Below, piece by piece: positions 19,125-28,600 of a stretch of DNA of 64,000 nt (position 1 is its first letter; every line of letters begins with the position of its first letter). This DNA comes from Mariprofundus sp. NF (GTDB lineage: Bacteria > Pseudomonadota > Zetaproteobacteria > Mariprofundales > Mariprofundaceae): contig NZ_VWNC01000008.1 in assembly GCF_013387455.1 (NCBI RefSeq), positions 1 to 64,000 on the forward strand, in the 5' to 3' direction. A program made the position numbers and the translations under genes. The notes beneath the pieces were generated by a model. The model saw only the letters and a program-made list of their open reading frames with translations. It searched no databases and was not told where the DNA came from.

Positions 19125-19530
19125 GTTACTCTCCTTGATTTGCGAGGGACTGCAGAGTTTATAGCTACCAATCAATCCCTTGCTTTTGCAGCGTAATCGT
19201 CAAATAAAAAAACAGGATAATGTGCGTCATGAAGGTGGGTGTTTCTTTCACGCGCTTTTTTTACGCCTATTTCTAGCTTAGCCCCTCTATTAGGAGGCCG
19301 CAAGATGAGAGTGAAAGGTGTCCGTTAAACTAAGGCTACATCACATGCATTAGGGATGGGGGCAGGTGAGTTTTACCCATTGCTCTGGTTGATTTGGACT
19401 ATCGCACAATTTAGAGCAACCCCGTTGCTCTAACTAGCTTGCTTCGGTAGCGTCCCGAATCCTTATTTTTACAGGGGAACGATGACCTTGGTTGGTTGCT
19501 GTTCTCCTAACTTTTTTACCGGGGTTTATC
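19125..19530. other. Long divergent intergenic region before ppiD
   Basis: About 405 bases lie between the secreted protein and ppiD. They hold a perfect 10-bp hairpin, TTAGAGCAAC-CCC-GTTGCTCTAA (19411-19433), with no T run after it. At 19304 an isolated AGGAGG-led frame encodes only seven residues (MRVKGVR). From 19482 there is an 18-codon leader frame overlapping the ppiD start. No known riboswitch was recognised. Confidence 0.5.
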
Positions 19531-19538
19531 ATGCTTGA
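19482..19538 (+). CDS. Putative 18-residue leader peptide of ppiD
   Basis: The frame has ATG at 19482 preceded by AGGGGAAC. It encodes MTLVGCCSPNFFTGVYHA and stops at TGA 19536-19538, eight bases inside ppiD. The ppiD ATG itself has no ribosome binding site, so coupling through this frame is plausible. A chance frame is the alternative. Confidence 0.35.
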   Translation: MTLVGCCSPNFFTGVYHA

Positions 19539-21435
19539 ATCGATGCGTAATCATGCGCAAGGCTGGATCGCGAAAGTTATACTTGGCGGTATCGCACTCT
19601 CATTTGTACTCTGGGGTGTTGGTGACTACTTCACCGGTGATCAGAATCCGCCTGTAGCGACCATCAATGAGAAACCGATTGGTCAGAATGAGTTTTACAC
19701 GGCCTACAATCGTCAGCTCGATAGCTACCGTCGTATGCTCGGTGCGCAGTTCTCCAAGGATCTGATGAACTCTCTGAATCTGAAAGAGACCACTGTGCAG
19801 ACTATGGTTAATCGCTACATCATGATCGATACGGCAAATCAGCTGGGCATCAATGCTCCTGAAGCTGTGGTGCTGGCTACAGTTCAGTCCGACCCGACTT
19901 TTCAGGCTGCCGGTCGCTTCGACCCGCAACGCTACCAGATTCTGACCCGTAATATGGGCTTTGGCTCTGCACAGGAGTTTGAGCAGGAGATGCGTATCAA
20001 CATCATGGTTGATACGGTACAGAAAGCGATTTCTGACTCTGTTCAGGTTAGCGAGCAGGAGATTCGCGATGCCTTTAACAGTGAATATGAGCAGCGTGTG
20101 CTCTCTGCTATTATCGTTGATCCCAACACTCAGATGAAAGCTGCAAAAGTGGATGAGGCTGCTGCCAAAGCCTGGTACGAGTCGCATAAAGATAGTTATA
20201 TGTCGCCGGTTCGCATCAAGCTTACGGCTGTGGAGATCAGTCCTGCTGAGGTTGCGGCTGATATGGTTATAGATGACGCTGAACTGCGTAAGATTTATGA
20301 AGAGCGTAAGGCTGATTACACAGAAGAGGAGAGTCGTAAGGCATCGCATATTCTCGCCAAGGTGAGCGGTGATGCTTCTCAGGAGCTGCGCCTCTCAATG
20401 CGTGCAAAGATCGAGAAGGCACAGGCCCGCATCAAAGCGGGTGAGCCGTTTGCTACTGTAGCTGCAGATCTCTCTGATGACACATCTGCCAGTAAGGGTG
20501 GTTCTCTGGGCTGGTTTAAACAGGGTGTGATGACCGCCTCCTTTGATCAGGTTGTCTTCTCAATGGATAAGGGTGATGTCAGCGATATCGTTGAAACTGA
20601 ATTCGGTTTCCATCTGATTCAGCTGGATGATGTGCGTGCGGCTAAGGTGACAACATTTGATTCGGTCAAAGAGGGGCTGCGTATTGAGCTTGTAGAGCAG
20701 CGTGCCGCTGATGAGACCTATAAGATTTCACAGGATCTTGATGATGCGCTGGGCATGGAGGGTACACTCAAGGCTGCTGCTGAATCGATGAACCTGAAGG
20801 TAGTGGATATTGAGCCGGTAAGTCTGGATGAGGCGATTGCTCAGCCACTGCTCTTCGATGCAGAAGTGCGCAGTAAAGTATTTGCTACCAGTCCGGGGCA
20901 GGCGGTTGAGATTATGGATGCTGGTAAAGGGCGTTATATTGCCTTTGAAGTGCTGGATCGCATTGACCCTGAAGTTATCGAGTTCGCCAAGGTGGCAGCC
21001 AGTGCTCTGGAAGATGCCCGTCGCGATGAAGCGCGCAAACTGGCAGTGAAGCTCGCTGATGAGATTCGTAGCAGTAGTGAATCTCTGGACAAGCTGGCTC
21101 AGAAATATGGTCAGGCTAAATTCATCTCCAAACCGATTCGCAGTAATGGCGTAGGTGATCAGGCCAGCTGGTTGACCCGTGATCTTCTGACCCAGGCTTT
21201 CCGTGCACCGGCCGGTGGTTGGGTAGATCGCAGCCTGAGCGTGCCGCAAGGTATTGCAGTTGTTCGCGTTGACAGGGTGATTGCACCTGAAGAGAAAGAG
21301 TTCGAGGCGCAGAAAGAGTCTGTCACTACCTCGCTGAGAAAGGCCAAGGGGCAGGCACGCTTCTCGCGCTGGATGGCATCGGTTCGTGACCGTTATGAGA
21401 TTGTCGTGGATGAGAAGGTTCTCGAACGCTTCTAA
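19531..21435 (+). CDS. ppiD: SurA/PpiD-type periplasmic folding factor
   Basis: The product has 634 residues from ATG 19531. The N-terminus MLESMRNHAQGWIAKVILGGIALSF matches PpiD: one inner-membrane anchor (about 13-31) followed by a large periplasmic body. An N-terminal SurA-like helical region comes first, then a parvulin domain near residues 260-360 (SRKASHILAKV, GGSLGWFKQGVM, FGFHLIQLDD), then a C-terminal half with a second, degenerate PPIase-like region. PpiD helps newly exported proteins leave the Sec translocon. Upstream in-frame codons would place extra hydrophobic residues before the conserved start and were rejected. Confidence 0.85.
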   Translation: MLESMRNHAQGWIAKVILGGIALSFVLWGVGDYFTGDQNPPVATINEKPIGQNEFYTAYNRQLDSYRRMLGAQFSKDLMNSLNLKETTVQTMVNRYIMIDTANQLGINAPEAVVLATVQSDPTFQAAGRFDPQRYQILTRNMGFGSAQEFEQEMRINIMVDTVQKAISDSVQVSEQEIRDAFNSEYEQRVLSAIIVDPNTQMKAAKVDEAAAKAWYESHKDSYMSPVRIKLTAVEISPAEVAADMVIDDAELRKIYEERKADYTEEESRKASHILAKVSGDASQELRLSMRAKIEKAQARIKAGEPFATVAADLSDDTSASKGGSLGWFKQGVMTASFDQVVFSMDKGDVSDIVETEFGFHLIQLDDVRAAKVTTFDSVKEGLRIELVEQRAADETYKISQDLDDALGMEGTLKAAAESMNLKVVDIEPVSLDEAIAQPLLFDAEVRSKVFATSPGQAVEIMDAGKGRYIAFEVLDRIDPEVIEFAKVAASALEDARRDEARKLAVKLADEIRSSSESLDKLAQKYGQAKFISKPIRSNGVGDQASWLTRDLLTQAFRAPAGGWVDRSLSVPQGIAVVRVDRVIAPEEKEFEAQKESVTTSLRKAKGQARFSRWMASVRDRYEIVVDEKVLERF

Positions 21436-21456
21436 AGTCTGATACAAATCAGCTTA

Positions 21457-21486
21457 TAAAAAAACCGCCCTTGTGGCGGTTTTTTT
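21457..21486. terminator. Bidirectional terminator between ppiD and lpxK
   Basis: An A run, ACCGCC-CTTGT-GGCGGT, and a T run make a compact hairpin usable on both strands. The lpxK stop codon lies inside the T run. Confidence 0.88.
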
Positions 21487-22477
21487 ATGGCTCTTTATTC
21501 AGTTGTTGGATGATCGCTTCAACCAGACCGGGTTCACCACTACCTTGCAGTTTAAGTAACCAGAGCGGCTTCTCTTTGGGCCATAGCGAGGCCAGTTTGA
21601 CCGCATCTTTAGCCGTGACCGCGACATCAGGCTGCTGCGTGAGCTCATCAACCTCGGACTGAGTGAAACGGTGGTGATCGGGAAATGATCTTGAGCCGGT
21701 CAGTTCAAATCCACTTGTACGAAGAGAGTCGAAAAAGCGCTGTGGTCGGGCAATAGCTGTGGCGGCATAGAGAGAGGTAGGTGCTTCAGTCCCACTGTTC
21801 ATGATATCGATAAGGCCTGCTGATGCGCTCTGCCAGCGCCATTCACGACCCACGGCTATCGGCGTGCAGAAGGCCTGCTCTGCTTCATTACCGGTGCGAA
21901 TGACAATATCGGCACGGGCCAATGCATCAACAGGTTCACGAAGGGGCCCAGCAGGGATCAGGTGGCCGTTTCCCACCCCTTCAGAGGGTATGAGTACAAT
22001 GTCACAGCTGCGCGCCAGATGGCGGTACTGGAAGCCATCATCAAGAATAATGATATCACCGAGCTCTTCGGCCATATGAGCGCCAGCGATACGATCTCTT
22101 GAAGCGATGACCGGGCAGCCTGAGACATCAGCAAGCAGGCGTGCTTCATCACCAACCACTGCGGGATCAGCATCTGCATCAACCAGTGTCGGCATGGAGT
22201 TGCTGCCACCATCACCGCGACAGAGCAGCACCGGAGCATAACCTTCGGCTTTCAGGGCGTGGGCAAGCCAGATGGCAAAGGGTGTTTTACCGCTGCCACC
22301 GGCCGTGATGTTACCGATTGATATCAGTGGCAGTGGTGGCGCTGTCTGTTGCGCAGCGCGGCGATTGAGATTGATGCTATTGATGGCCCGGTAGGCGGGT
22401 TCAAAAAGACGCAGCAGCAGCGGTGGTTTGCTCCTGCTCCACCAGATACGCTCAATACGGCTGTGCAGACTGATCAA
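21485..22477 (-). CDS. lpxK: Tetraacyldisaccharide 4'-kinase LpxK
   Basis: The product has 330 residues. Its N-terminal Walker A (SIGNITAGGSGKTPFAIWLA) is diagnostic for LpxK, followed by LLCRGDGG, GDEARLLA, the DDGFQYRHL motif and a C-terminal DHHRFTQSE segment. It phosphorylates the 4' position of the lipid A precursor at the inner membrane, using ATP. The start overlaps the waaA stop by 4 bases, so the two lipid A-core genes are one operon. It ends in a bidirectional terminator. Confidence 0.94.
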   Translation of the reverse strand: MISLHSRIERIWWSRSKPPLLLRLFEPAYRAINSINLNRRAAQQTAPPLPLISIGNITAGGSGKTPFAIWLAHALKAEGYAPVLLCRGDGGSNSMPTLVDADADPAVVGDEARLLADVSGCPVIASRDRIAGAHMAEELGDIIILDDGFQYRHLARSCDIVLIPSEGVGNGHLIPAGPLREPVDALARADIVIRTGNEAEQAFCTPIAVGREWRWQSASAGLIDIMNSGTEAPTSLYAATAIARPQRFFDSLRTSGFELTGSRSFPDHHRFTQSEVDELTQQPDVAVTAKDAVKLASLWPKEKPLWLLKLQGSGEPGLVEAIIQQLNKEP

Positions 22478-23703
22478 GAGGACTTCTCTAGTCCGGCCAG
22501 TGATGGCTCTATCTCAGCCATGATACGCGCCAGTACCTCGCTTTTATCGCGGATAAAGAGTGCGGCACTGCCATTGAGCTGCTGCAACTCATTGGGACGG
22601 GAGAGTAGTCGGGATACGATCTTCTCCAGCTCGTTGTCATCTGCTGCAACTATGGCTGCATGTTCAGCTTTCATGACATCCATAATATCACGGAAATTCT
22701 GTATGTAGGGTCCGGTAACCACACCGCGGCCGCAAATCGCTGCCTCCAGCGGGTTATGGCCACCGATATTGGTCAGGCTTCCGGCAATGATCACGGCATC
22801 AGCGACTGTATAGAGTTTGCCTAGCAGCCCCATTGCATCAATCAGGATAACATCAGGACGAGAGGCATCAGAGTTTTCATTCTCTAATGCAGACCAGCGA
22901 TTCAGCTTTAAGCCGCGTTCTCGTATTTTTTCAGCCACCTGATCAAAACGCTGGGGATGGCGTGGCACAATGACTGTTAATAGTTCCGGACAGCAGGCGT
23001 GCCAGGCAGGCCACATATCGAGGATCTTCTCATCCTCTTTCTCATGCGTGCTGGCCACCAGCAGGATAGGGCGGTTGCCACCGGCATCGAGCTGCTGGCG
23101 CAGTTGGACCGCATCGACTTCAGGTGCAGTGATGGCGTATTTAAGATTGCCCGCGACGCGAACCTTTTCACGATTTACACCCATCGCTATCAGTCGCTCT
23201 GCATCGATCTCACTCTGAGCCAGAAACAGTGATACAGGCTTTAAGACCGGCCTCCAGAAAAAACGGCTGGCACGGTAGCGGGGGAATGAACGGTCAGAGA
23301 TACGTGTATTGATACCGATAACCGGCACCTTCTGTCGGTGACAGGCTCGCAACATACCGGGCCAGAACTCGGTTTCAGCCAGTAGTAGCAGCGCAGGTTT
23401 CAATGTGCGTAGAAAACGGCTGAACAGGGTTGGCAGGTCCCATGGCAGATAGGAGATGGAGATGTGATTGCCAAGCAGTCGGTGAGCATGAGCAAAACCG
23501 GTTGCAGTCACTACAGTCAGATGAATATCGTGCCCTCTATCAAGCAGAACCCGGATCAGCGGCATGACTGAACCTACTTCGCCAACCGAGCAGGCATGCA
23601 CCCAGATGCAGCCTGAAGCAGTTGCAGGAGGTTGTAGCATCAGGTGTTGCTTCCATTTGATGGCAGCTAGCTCTGAAGAGGACGGTTCTGACGAAACACG
23701 CAT
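22474..23703 (-). CDS. waaA: Kdo transferase WaaA, without the N-terminal membrane anchor
   Basis: The product has 409 residues. The GT-B fold starts with IWVHACSVGEVGSVMPLI (the conserved HAxSxGE) and continues with GINTRISDRSFPRY, VAGNLKYA, VASTHEKEDE, VIVPRHPQRFDQVAEKI and GSLTNIGGHNPLEAA. It transfers Kdo to lipid IVA. Most WaaA proteins begin with a hydrophobic anchor of about 25 residues. This one starts MRVSSEPSSSELAAIKW, with no such helix in frame upstream, so it may be peripheral. It is the first gene of the waaA-lpxK operon and is divergent from the antiporter. Confidence 0.9.
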   Translation of the reverse strand: MRVSSEPSSSELAAIKWKQHLMLQPPATASGCIWVHACSVGEVGSVMPLIRVLLDRGHDIHLTVVTATGFAHAHRLLGNHISISYLPWDLPTLFSRFLRTLKPALLLLAETEFWPGMLRACHRQKVPVIGINTRISDRSFPRYRASRFFWRPVLKPVSLFLAQSEIDAERLIAMGVNREKVRVAGNLKYAITAPEVDAVQLRQQLDAGGNRPILLVASTHEKEDEKILDMWPAWHACCPELLTVIVPRHPQRFDQVAEKIRERGLKLNRWSALENENSDASRPDVILIDAMGLLGKLYTVADAVIIAGSLTNIGGHNPLEAAICGRGVVTGPYIQNFRDIMDVMKAEHAAIVAADDNELEKIVSRLLSRPNELQQLNGSAALFIRDKSEVLARIMAEIEPSLAGLEKSS

Positions 23704-23848
23704 AGGCGTATTCGAACAGGAACATAGGCCTTAAGCACGCTTTTGTTACGGTTATTGCGTGAATTTAAAACTGCTGCGGGTAAATGAGATGGAAATGGCC
23801 TAGTTTTTGCTCAATCAATATTTACACTCATGACGGAGGGACCCGAAT

Positions 23849-25237
23849 ATGATTATTACCGTACTGTCGATAGCCGCTATTCTCTATCTGGCGCTACAGC
23901 TTGAGGACAAGGTGAAAATACCCTCTCCGGTTGGATTGATCGGGCTTAGTTTTGTTTTCCATCTTATTTTCGGCGACCTGTTTATGCTCACTGGCGATGC
24001 CGAACATTTTGCAGCGCTGGTGATCCTGTTACTTCCAATTCTGTTGATTGGTGATTCACTGGAGTTGAAGGTGGATGATCTCAAAGAGCATGGTCTGAGT
24101 CTCTTCTATCTGGCTGTAGTAGCTGTCTCTTTCTCGGTGCTGACCGCGCTGTTGATTGGTGATTCACTGTTTGGTCAGTACAACCTCTCCACCGCTGCTA
24201 TTATCATGCTATTTGCTATGGTGCTGGCTACCGACCCTGTCTCCGTGGTTAGTATCTTCTCCAAATTCGAACTGCCACACAAACTCAAAATCCTCTGTGA
24301 GGGTGAAAGCCTGTTTAACGATGCAACAGCCCTGATCGTGTTCGTGTTTATCGGTCTCTATGCACTCGATGGTGGCGAGATCACAGCCGGATATGTAGCC
24401 CAAACCTCTCTGGTGGTGGTTGGTGGATCGGCTGTGCTGGGTGTGCTGATCGGTTATATCGGTCTGATGGCGATGAAGACAACCGATAATCGAATTGCTG
24501 AACTGCTGATCCTGATTCTGACCGGTTACGGAGCATTTGAGATCTCGGAGCATTTCTATGTGCTTCTGAACCTCTTTGGTGGTCACTCACATATGCATCT
24601 CTCCGGCATTCTGGCCTGTATTTTCTCAACCGTGACAGTGCACCACTTCCTATCCAAGGCGATCGCCTATGATGATATGCGACTGGAGAAAGAGGAGGCG
24701 GAGCTGGAGCGCGAATCTGCATCAGAGAAAACTTCACGTTCACTGATTCAGACTGCCATTCAGACCATCAAGGCGACAGTAGAGGAGCGTGATCGCCATA
24801 TGCGCACCAAAGAGGATGTGCAGTTGCTGGCCATTGTTGCCAATACCATGCTGTTTATAGCTATGGCAGAGATGATCGATATGGAGCTGCTGCTAAAATA
24901 TAAAACTGAAATTGTGGTGATGTTCCTGGCTACAACCGTGATTCGTGCAGCGATGATGGCCAAGTTCGCTTTTATTACCAATCGCACCGATAAGATGACC
25001 AATGTGAATTTCCGCTGGTGGGGTGTACTCACCTTTGCCGGTATCAAGGGTGGTCTCTCTATCGTTATGCTGATGATGATCCCCTCTAGCTTTGAACATA
25101 TGGAGATGTTCACAGCGATTGTGATCGGTGTGATCATGCTCTCCACCTTCATCTACTCATTTATTCTTCTCGCCATTATTGGCAAAAACAGCGCCATCTT
25201 TGCCAAGGAGCTGGAAGAGGAGGGCGGGCATCATTAA
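23849..25237 (+). CDS. CPA1-type Na+/H+ antiporter
   Basis: The product has 462 residues and about 12 membrane helices. The core motifs of the NhaP/CPA1 family are present: ATDPVSVVSIF (helix 5), and EGESLFNDATALIVFVF with the ion-binding Asn-Asp pair. A His-rich loop (YVLLNLFGGHSHMHLSG) and a charged cytosolic loop (DDMRLEKEEAELERESASEK) break the helices, and the C-terminus is short and acidic. It exchanges protons for Na+ or K+ at the inner membrane. The start ATG has GGAGG eight bases upstream. It stands alone and ends in a strong terminator. Confidence 0.87.
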   Translation: MIITVLSIAAILYLALQLEDKVKIPSPVGLIGLSFVFHLIFGDLFMLTGDAEHFAALVILLLPILLIGDSLELKVDDLKEHGLSLFYLAVVAVSFSVLTALLIGDSLFGQYNLSTAAIIMLFAMVLATDPVSVVSIFSKFELPHKLKILCEGESLFNDATALIVFVFIGLYALDGGEITAGYVAQTSLVVVGGSAVLGVLIGYIGLMAMKTTDNRIAELLILILTGYGAFEISEHFYVLLNLFGGHSHMHLSGILACIFSTVTVHHFLSKAIAYDDMRLEKEEAELERESASEKTSRSLIQTAIQTIKATVEERDRHMRTKEDVQLLAIVANTMLFIAMAEMIDMELLLKYKTEIVVMFLATTVIRAAMMAKFAFITNRTDKMTNVNFRWWGVLTFAGIKGGLSIVMLMMIPSSFEHMEMFTAIVIGVIMLSTFIYSFILLAIIGKNSAIFAKELEEEGGHH

Positions 25238-25265
25238 GGCTCTCTCTATTTAGTTTTGTAAAAGA

Positions 25266-25295
25266 AAAAAGGCCCTGCGTAAGCAGGGCCTTTTT
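25266..25295 (+). terminator. Terminator after the antiporter
   Basis: The stem is GGCCCTGC-GTAA-GCAGGGCC with A and T runs on either side, so it can act on both strands. Confidence 0.9.
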
Positions 25296-25457
25296 AGATC
25301 CGACCCATTGTGGGGAAGTGGGGAAAGATGGATGGGCCGGATCTATCTCTGGCCAATTGGCTGAATGAGACTAAGCAATTATAAGGCCAAAATGCGTCAT
25401 TCATGTGACAAGCTCTGTTTTCTCTGTTGAGAGCAAAATTGTCGTGCTCAGCCAACG
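25296..25457. other. G-rich long hairpin between two terminators
   Basis: Arms AGATCCGACCCAT (25296-25308) and ATGGGCCGGATCT (25332-25344) pair at 12 of 13 positions around a G-rich loop with two GGGGAA segments. No gene is seen here. With the terminator at 25458-25487 closing the segment, a small RNA is possible but unproven. Confidence 0.35.
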
Positions 25458-25487
25458 AAAAAAGGCTCCGCTGATGCGGAGCCTTTT
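25458..25487. terminator. Second terminator hairpin
   Basis: The sequence is an A run, GGCTCCGC-TGAT-GCGGAGCC and TTTT. No coding gene ends just before it on the plus strand. On the minus strand it could terminate transcripts from the RND operon that ends at 25659. Confidence 0.8.
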
Positions 25488-25509
25488 CTAATAGAGGGTG
25501 CCTGATGCC

Positions 25510-25526
25510 GGGGAGGGAGGGGAGGG
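25510..25526 (+). other. Predicted G-quadruplex motif
   Basis: The sequence GGGGAGGGAGGGGAGGG has four G-tracts joined by single A loops, the most stable arrangement of the canonical pattern. It lies in the gene-free interval between the terminator and the end of the RND gene. Confidence 0.6.
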
Positions 25527-25658
25527 TGACACCAGACAGCCCGAACTATGCATGATTGCAATGAGAGGGCGGTGAACATGGCATTAAAAAACATTTAGAA
25601 TACACAAGTAAAAAAGTCGGGTATTCACGGTGAATCATGATCCGTTCGAACCGTGACA

Positions 25659-28600
25659 CTATTTTACAGTCACCTCTCTGCCCAGTAGTCGCTCTGTTTT
25701 CTGCTTGATATCCAGAGCAATGCCCAGTGCAGCAGGTACGGAGAAGAGTGTGATCACTGTGGAGAACATCAGACCCCAGGAGAGTGCCAGCGCCATGGGT
25801 GCAACAAATGGATCGTGGCCGCCCCAGCCGTAGGCAGTGGGTAATAGGCCCACAACAGTGGTGATAGCAGTTAGTAGTACCGCGCGCAGACGTCGTTTGC
25901 CGCTCTCAACGATCGCTTCCCGCCATGGCACACCATCAAGAATCTGGCGTTGAATAAATACCGCCATCACCAGCGAGGAGTTGACCACTACGCCGGTGAG
26001 GGCAACAAAACCCATCATGGCCATGAATGAGAGGGGCGCACCATGGGCGAAGAAGCCGATGACAATGCCGATAACACCAAACGGAATCGCCAGCATGACA
26101 AGGATTGGATAACCAATACGGTTAAACTGCACCGCCAGAATGGCAAAGATTCCCATTAGCGCGAAAATAAAACTGAAGATGAGTCCGCGCACAGACTCCT
26201 GGGTTTTCTCCTCTTCGCCACCAAGGTTCACTTTCACGCTAGATGCATCGTCACCCATCCATTCAGCTTTACGCTGGCTGACAATGCTATTGAGCTCTTT
26301 GGAGGTCATGTTTTTCTGATCCACCTCAGCAGAGACGTTGATAACACGTCGTGCATCTTTGTGACGGATACTGCTGGTGCCGGGTCTGCTCTCCAGATGG
26401 GCAATACGATGTAGCGGAATCAGGCCCCCACGCTGGTTGGGAATCTCCAGTTTCATCAGGGTTTTAATATCCCTCTGTGCCTCTACCGGATAGCGGATGG
26501 TGACATCAATCTCCTCTTTACCGCGTTTGATGGTTGAGATTCTCAGACCATCAAATGCTGCACGGATATGGGTGCCAGCTGTTGCAAGATTGACACCCGC
26601 ATAAGCTGCCAGTTTACGATCCATGACAATGCGAATCTCAGGGTCACCCGGCTCCAGATCACTCTCCACAGCATAAACACCGTTGATCGATTCCAGCATG
26701 GTAATCAACCGCTGGGCGACACCGGTCATGGTGGCCTCATCGCCACCGGTCAGCTCAACCTGCAGGGCACGGCCAACGGGTGGCCCGGGTTTCTGCATGG
26801 CAAAACTGATATCCATCTTCGGAAACAGTGGTGGTATCTCTTTCTCCAGTACACTCATCACGTCGTAGGCTTTGACATCTCGCTCGGTAAACGGAATCAG
26901 AATAATACGTTCAAAGCCGAAGCGATCACCAATCTGTTTCAGCGCTTCCCGCTGATCAGCACTATTCTCACCGGCAATCATGGTGGTGGTTTCAAGCAGG
27001 GCCGGATCAATACGCTTGCGCACCTCCACATCCAGCTTAATTAGCTCATCACGCATCTCCTCCAGGGTTGTACCTGTAGGCGCAGCCACGCGAAGATAGA
27101 ATGTAGTCTCAGCACCGGATGGGAAGAGCTGAAATTTCATGGTACTGGCCAGAGCGAAGCTGCCAAGCAGACCTGCAATAGTCAGCAGGATGGTCAGATA
27201 ACGCAGCTTCACGGCTTTTTGCAGCATCCAGGTGTAGATCTTGGTGATCCAGATAAACAGGGTCCGCTCTTTTGGATGTTTGTTCGGGTTGGCTACATCG
27301 CGGATGTGATTGGGAAGGATGAAAATCGCTTCAAACCATGAGAAGGCGAGCAGGATGACAACCACCAGAGGGATATTGGCAATAAATTTGCCAATAATAC
27401 CATCCATAAACAGAAGCGGCATAAAGGCTACGATGGTGGTTAACACCGTTGCTGTAACAGGCCCGATCAGCTCATAGGTGCCTTCAATGGCTGCCTGTTC
27501 GGGTGAGAGGCCACGCTCCATATGGTAGGTGGTGTTTTCACCAATGATGATCGCATCATCCACCATCAGGCCAAGCACCATGATAAATCCGAACATCACC
27601 AGAAGATTGAGGGTGATGCCCATAAAATAGAGTACGCCGATGCCGGCAAAGAAGATGATTGGCAGTCCCCATGCTGTGGTAAGTGCAACAGCGGGGCGCA
27701 AAAAGAGCATGAGCATTGCCAGAACCAGTACAAGGCCGATGGTGCCGTTACTGGTTAATACGCCGAGCCTGAGTCGTGTGATCGTGGAGAAGTCATTGTA
27801 GACGCTGACATGAACCTCTTCGCCATATTTTTCCGGAATCTTGTCGAGGTAGCTGCGCACTTTATCGACAAGTGTGATGATATCGGCATCACCTTTTTTG
27901 ATGACGATCATGGTGATGGCGGGGTCACCTTTGGCAGCTACATAACGGTAAGGTCGCTGTAGTGTCTCGGTGACTTCGGCAACATCTTTCAGATAGAGGG
28001 CCTGGCCTCGTTCATTGGCTCGAAGTACCAGATTGCCTGCATCTTCAGCAGAGACGAACTCACCTGTAATACGGATAATACTCTGGCCATCAGTGGCTTT
28101 CAGACGCCCACCGGGCGCATTGATATTCCACCCTTTGACCAGAGCCATAATATCGTTGATAGAGATCCGGCTATTACGCATCTTCTCAGGATCAGGAACG
28201 ATGCGAATCTCCTCCTTGCGATCACCCTGCACAAAGACATTGGCAACACCATCAACATCACGCACATCATCTTCAATTTTGCCACTGAGTTTTTTCAATG
28301 CCAGTGGTTTGAAATCACCGAAAATCGAGAAGGTGAGCACCGGCGTCTGCTCTGACTTCACCTCCATAATCATCGGATCGGCAGGTAGGTCGATAGGCAG
28401 ATCAGCACGATTAATAGCCTGTTGAATGTCAGATACCAGTCTTGCCCGGTCCTCAAAATTGGGATCAACCTCAATGGTGATCTGCATGGTGCCGGAGTAG
28501 GCGGTAGAGCGGATAACATTGATTCCATCAATGCCTTTTAACTCCTGCTCAATCGGAGCCACCATAAGTCGTTCCACTTCACGCGGAGCGGCTCCCGGAT

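Noticed and set aside
19304-19327. A seven-codon frame (MRVKGVR) behind a perfect AGGAGG
   Set aside because: It is too short to judge and has no overlap with a gene; noted only as an isolated strong ribosome binding site.
19600-21447. Two long frames antisense to ppiD (about 240-250 residues)
   Set aside because: They are artefacts of the ppiD reading frame, Ile/Asn/His rich and without family features.
25332-25344. The first G-rich loop as a second G-quadruplex
   Set aside because: Only three G-tracts of three or more are present near it, with long loops, so it does not meet the usual pattern.
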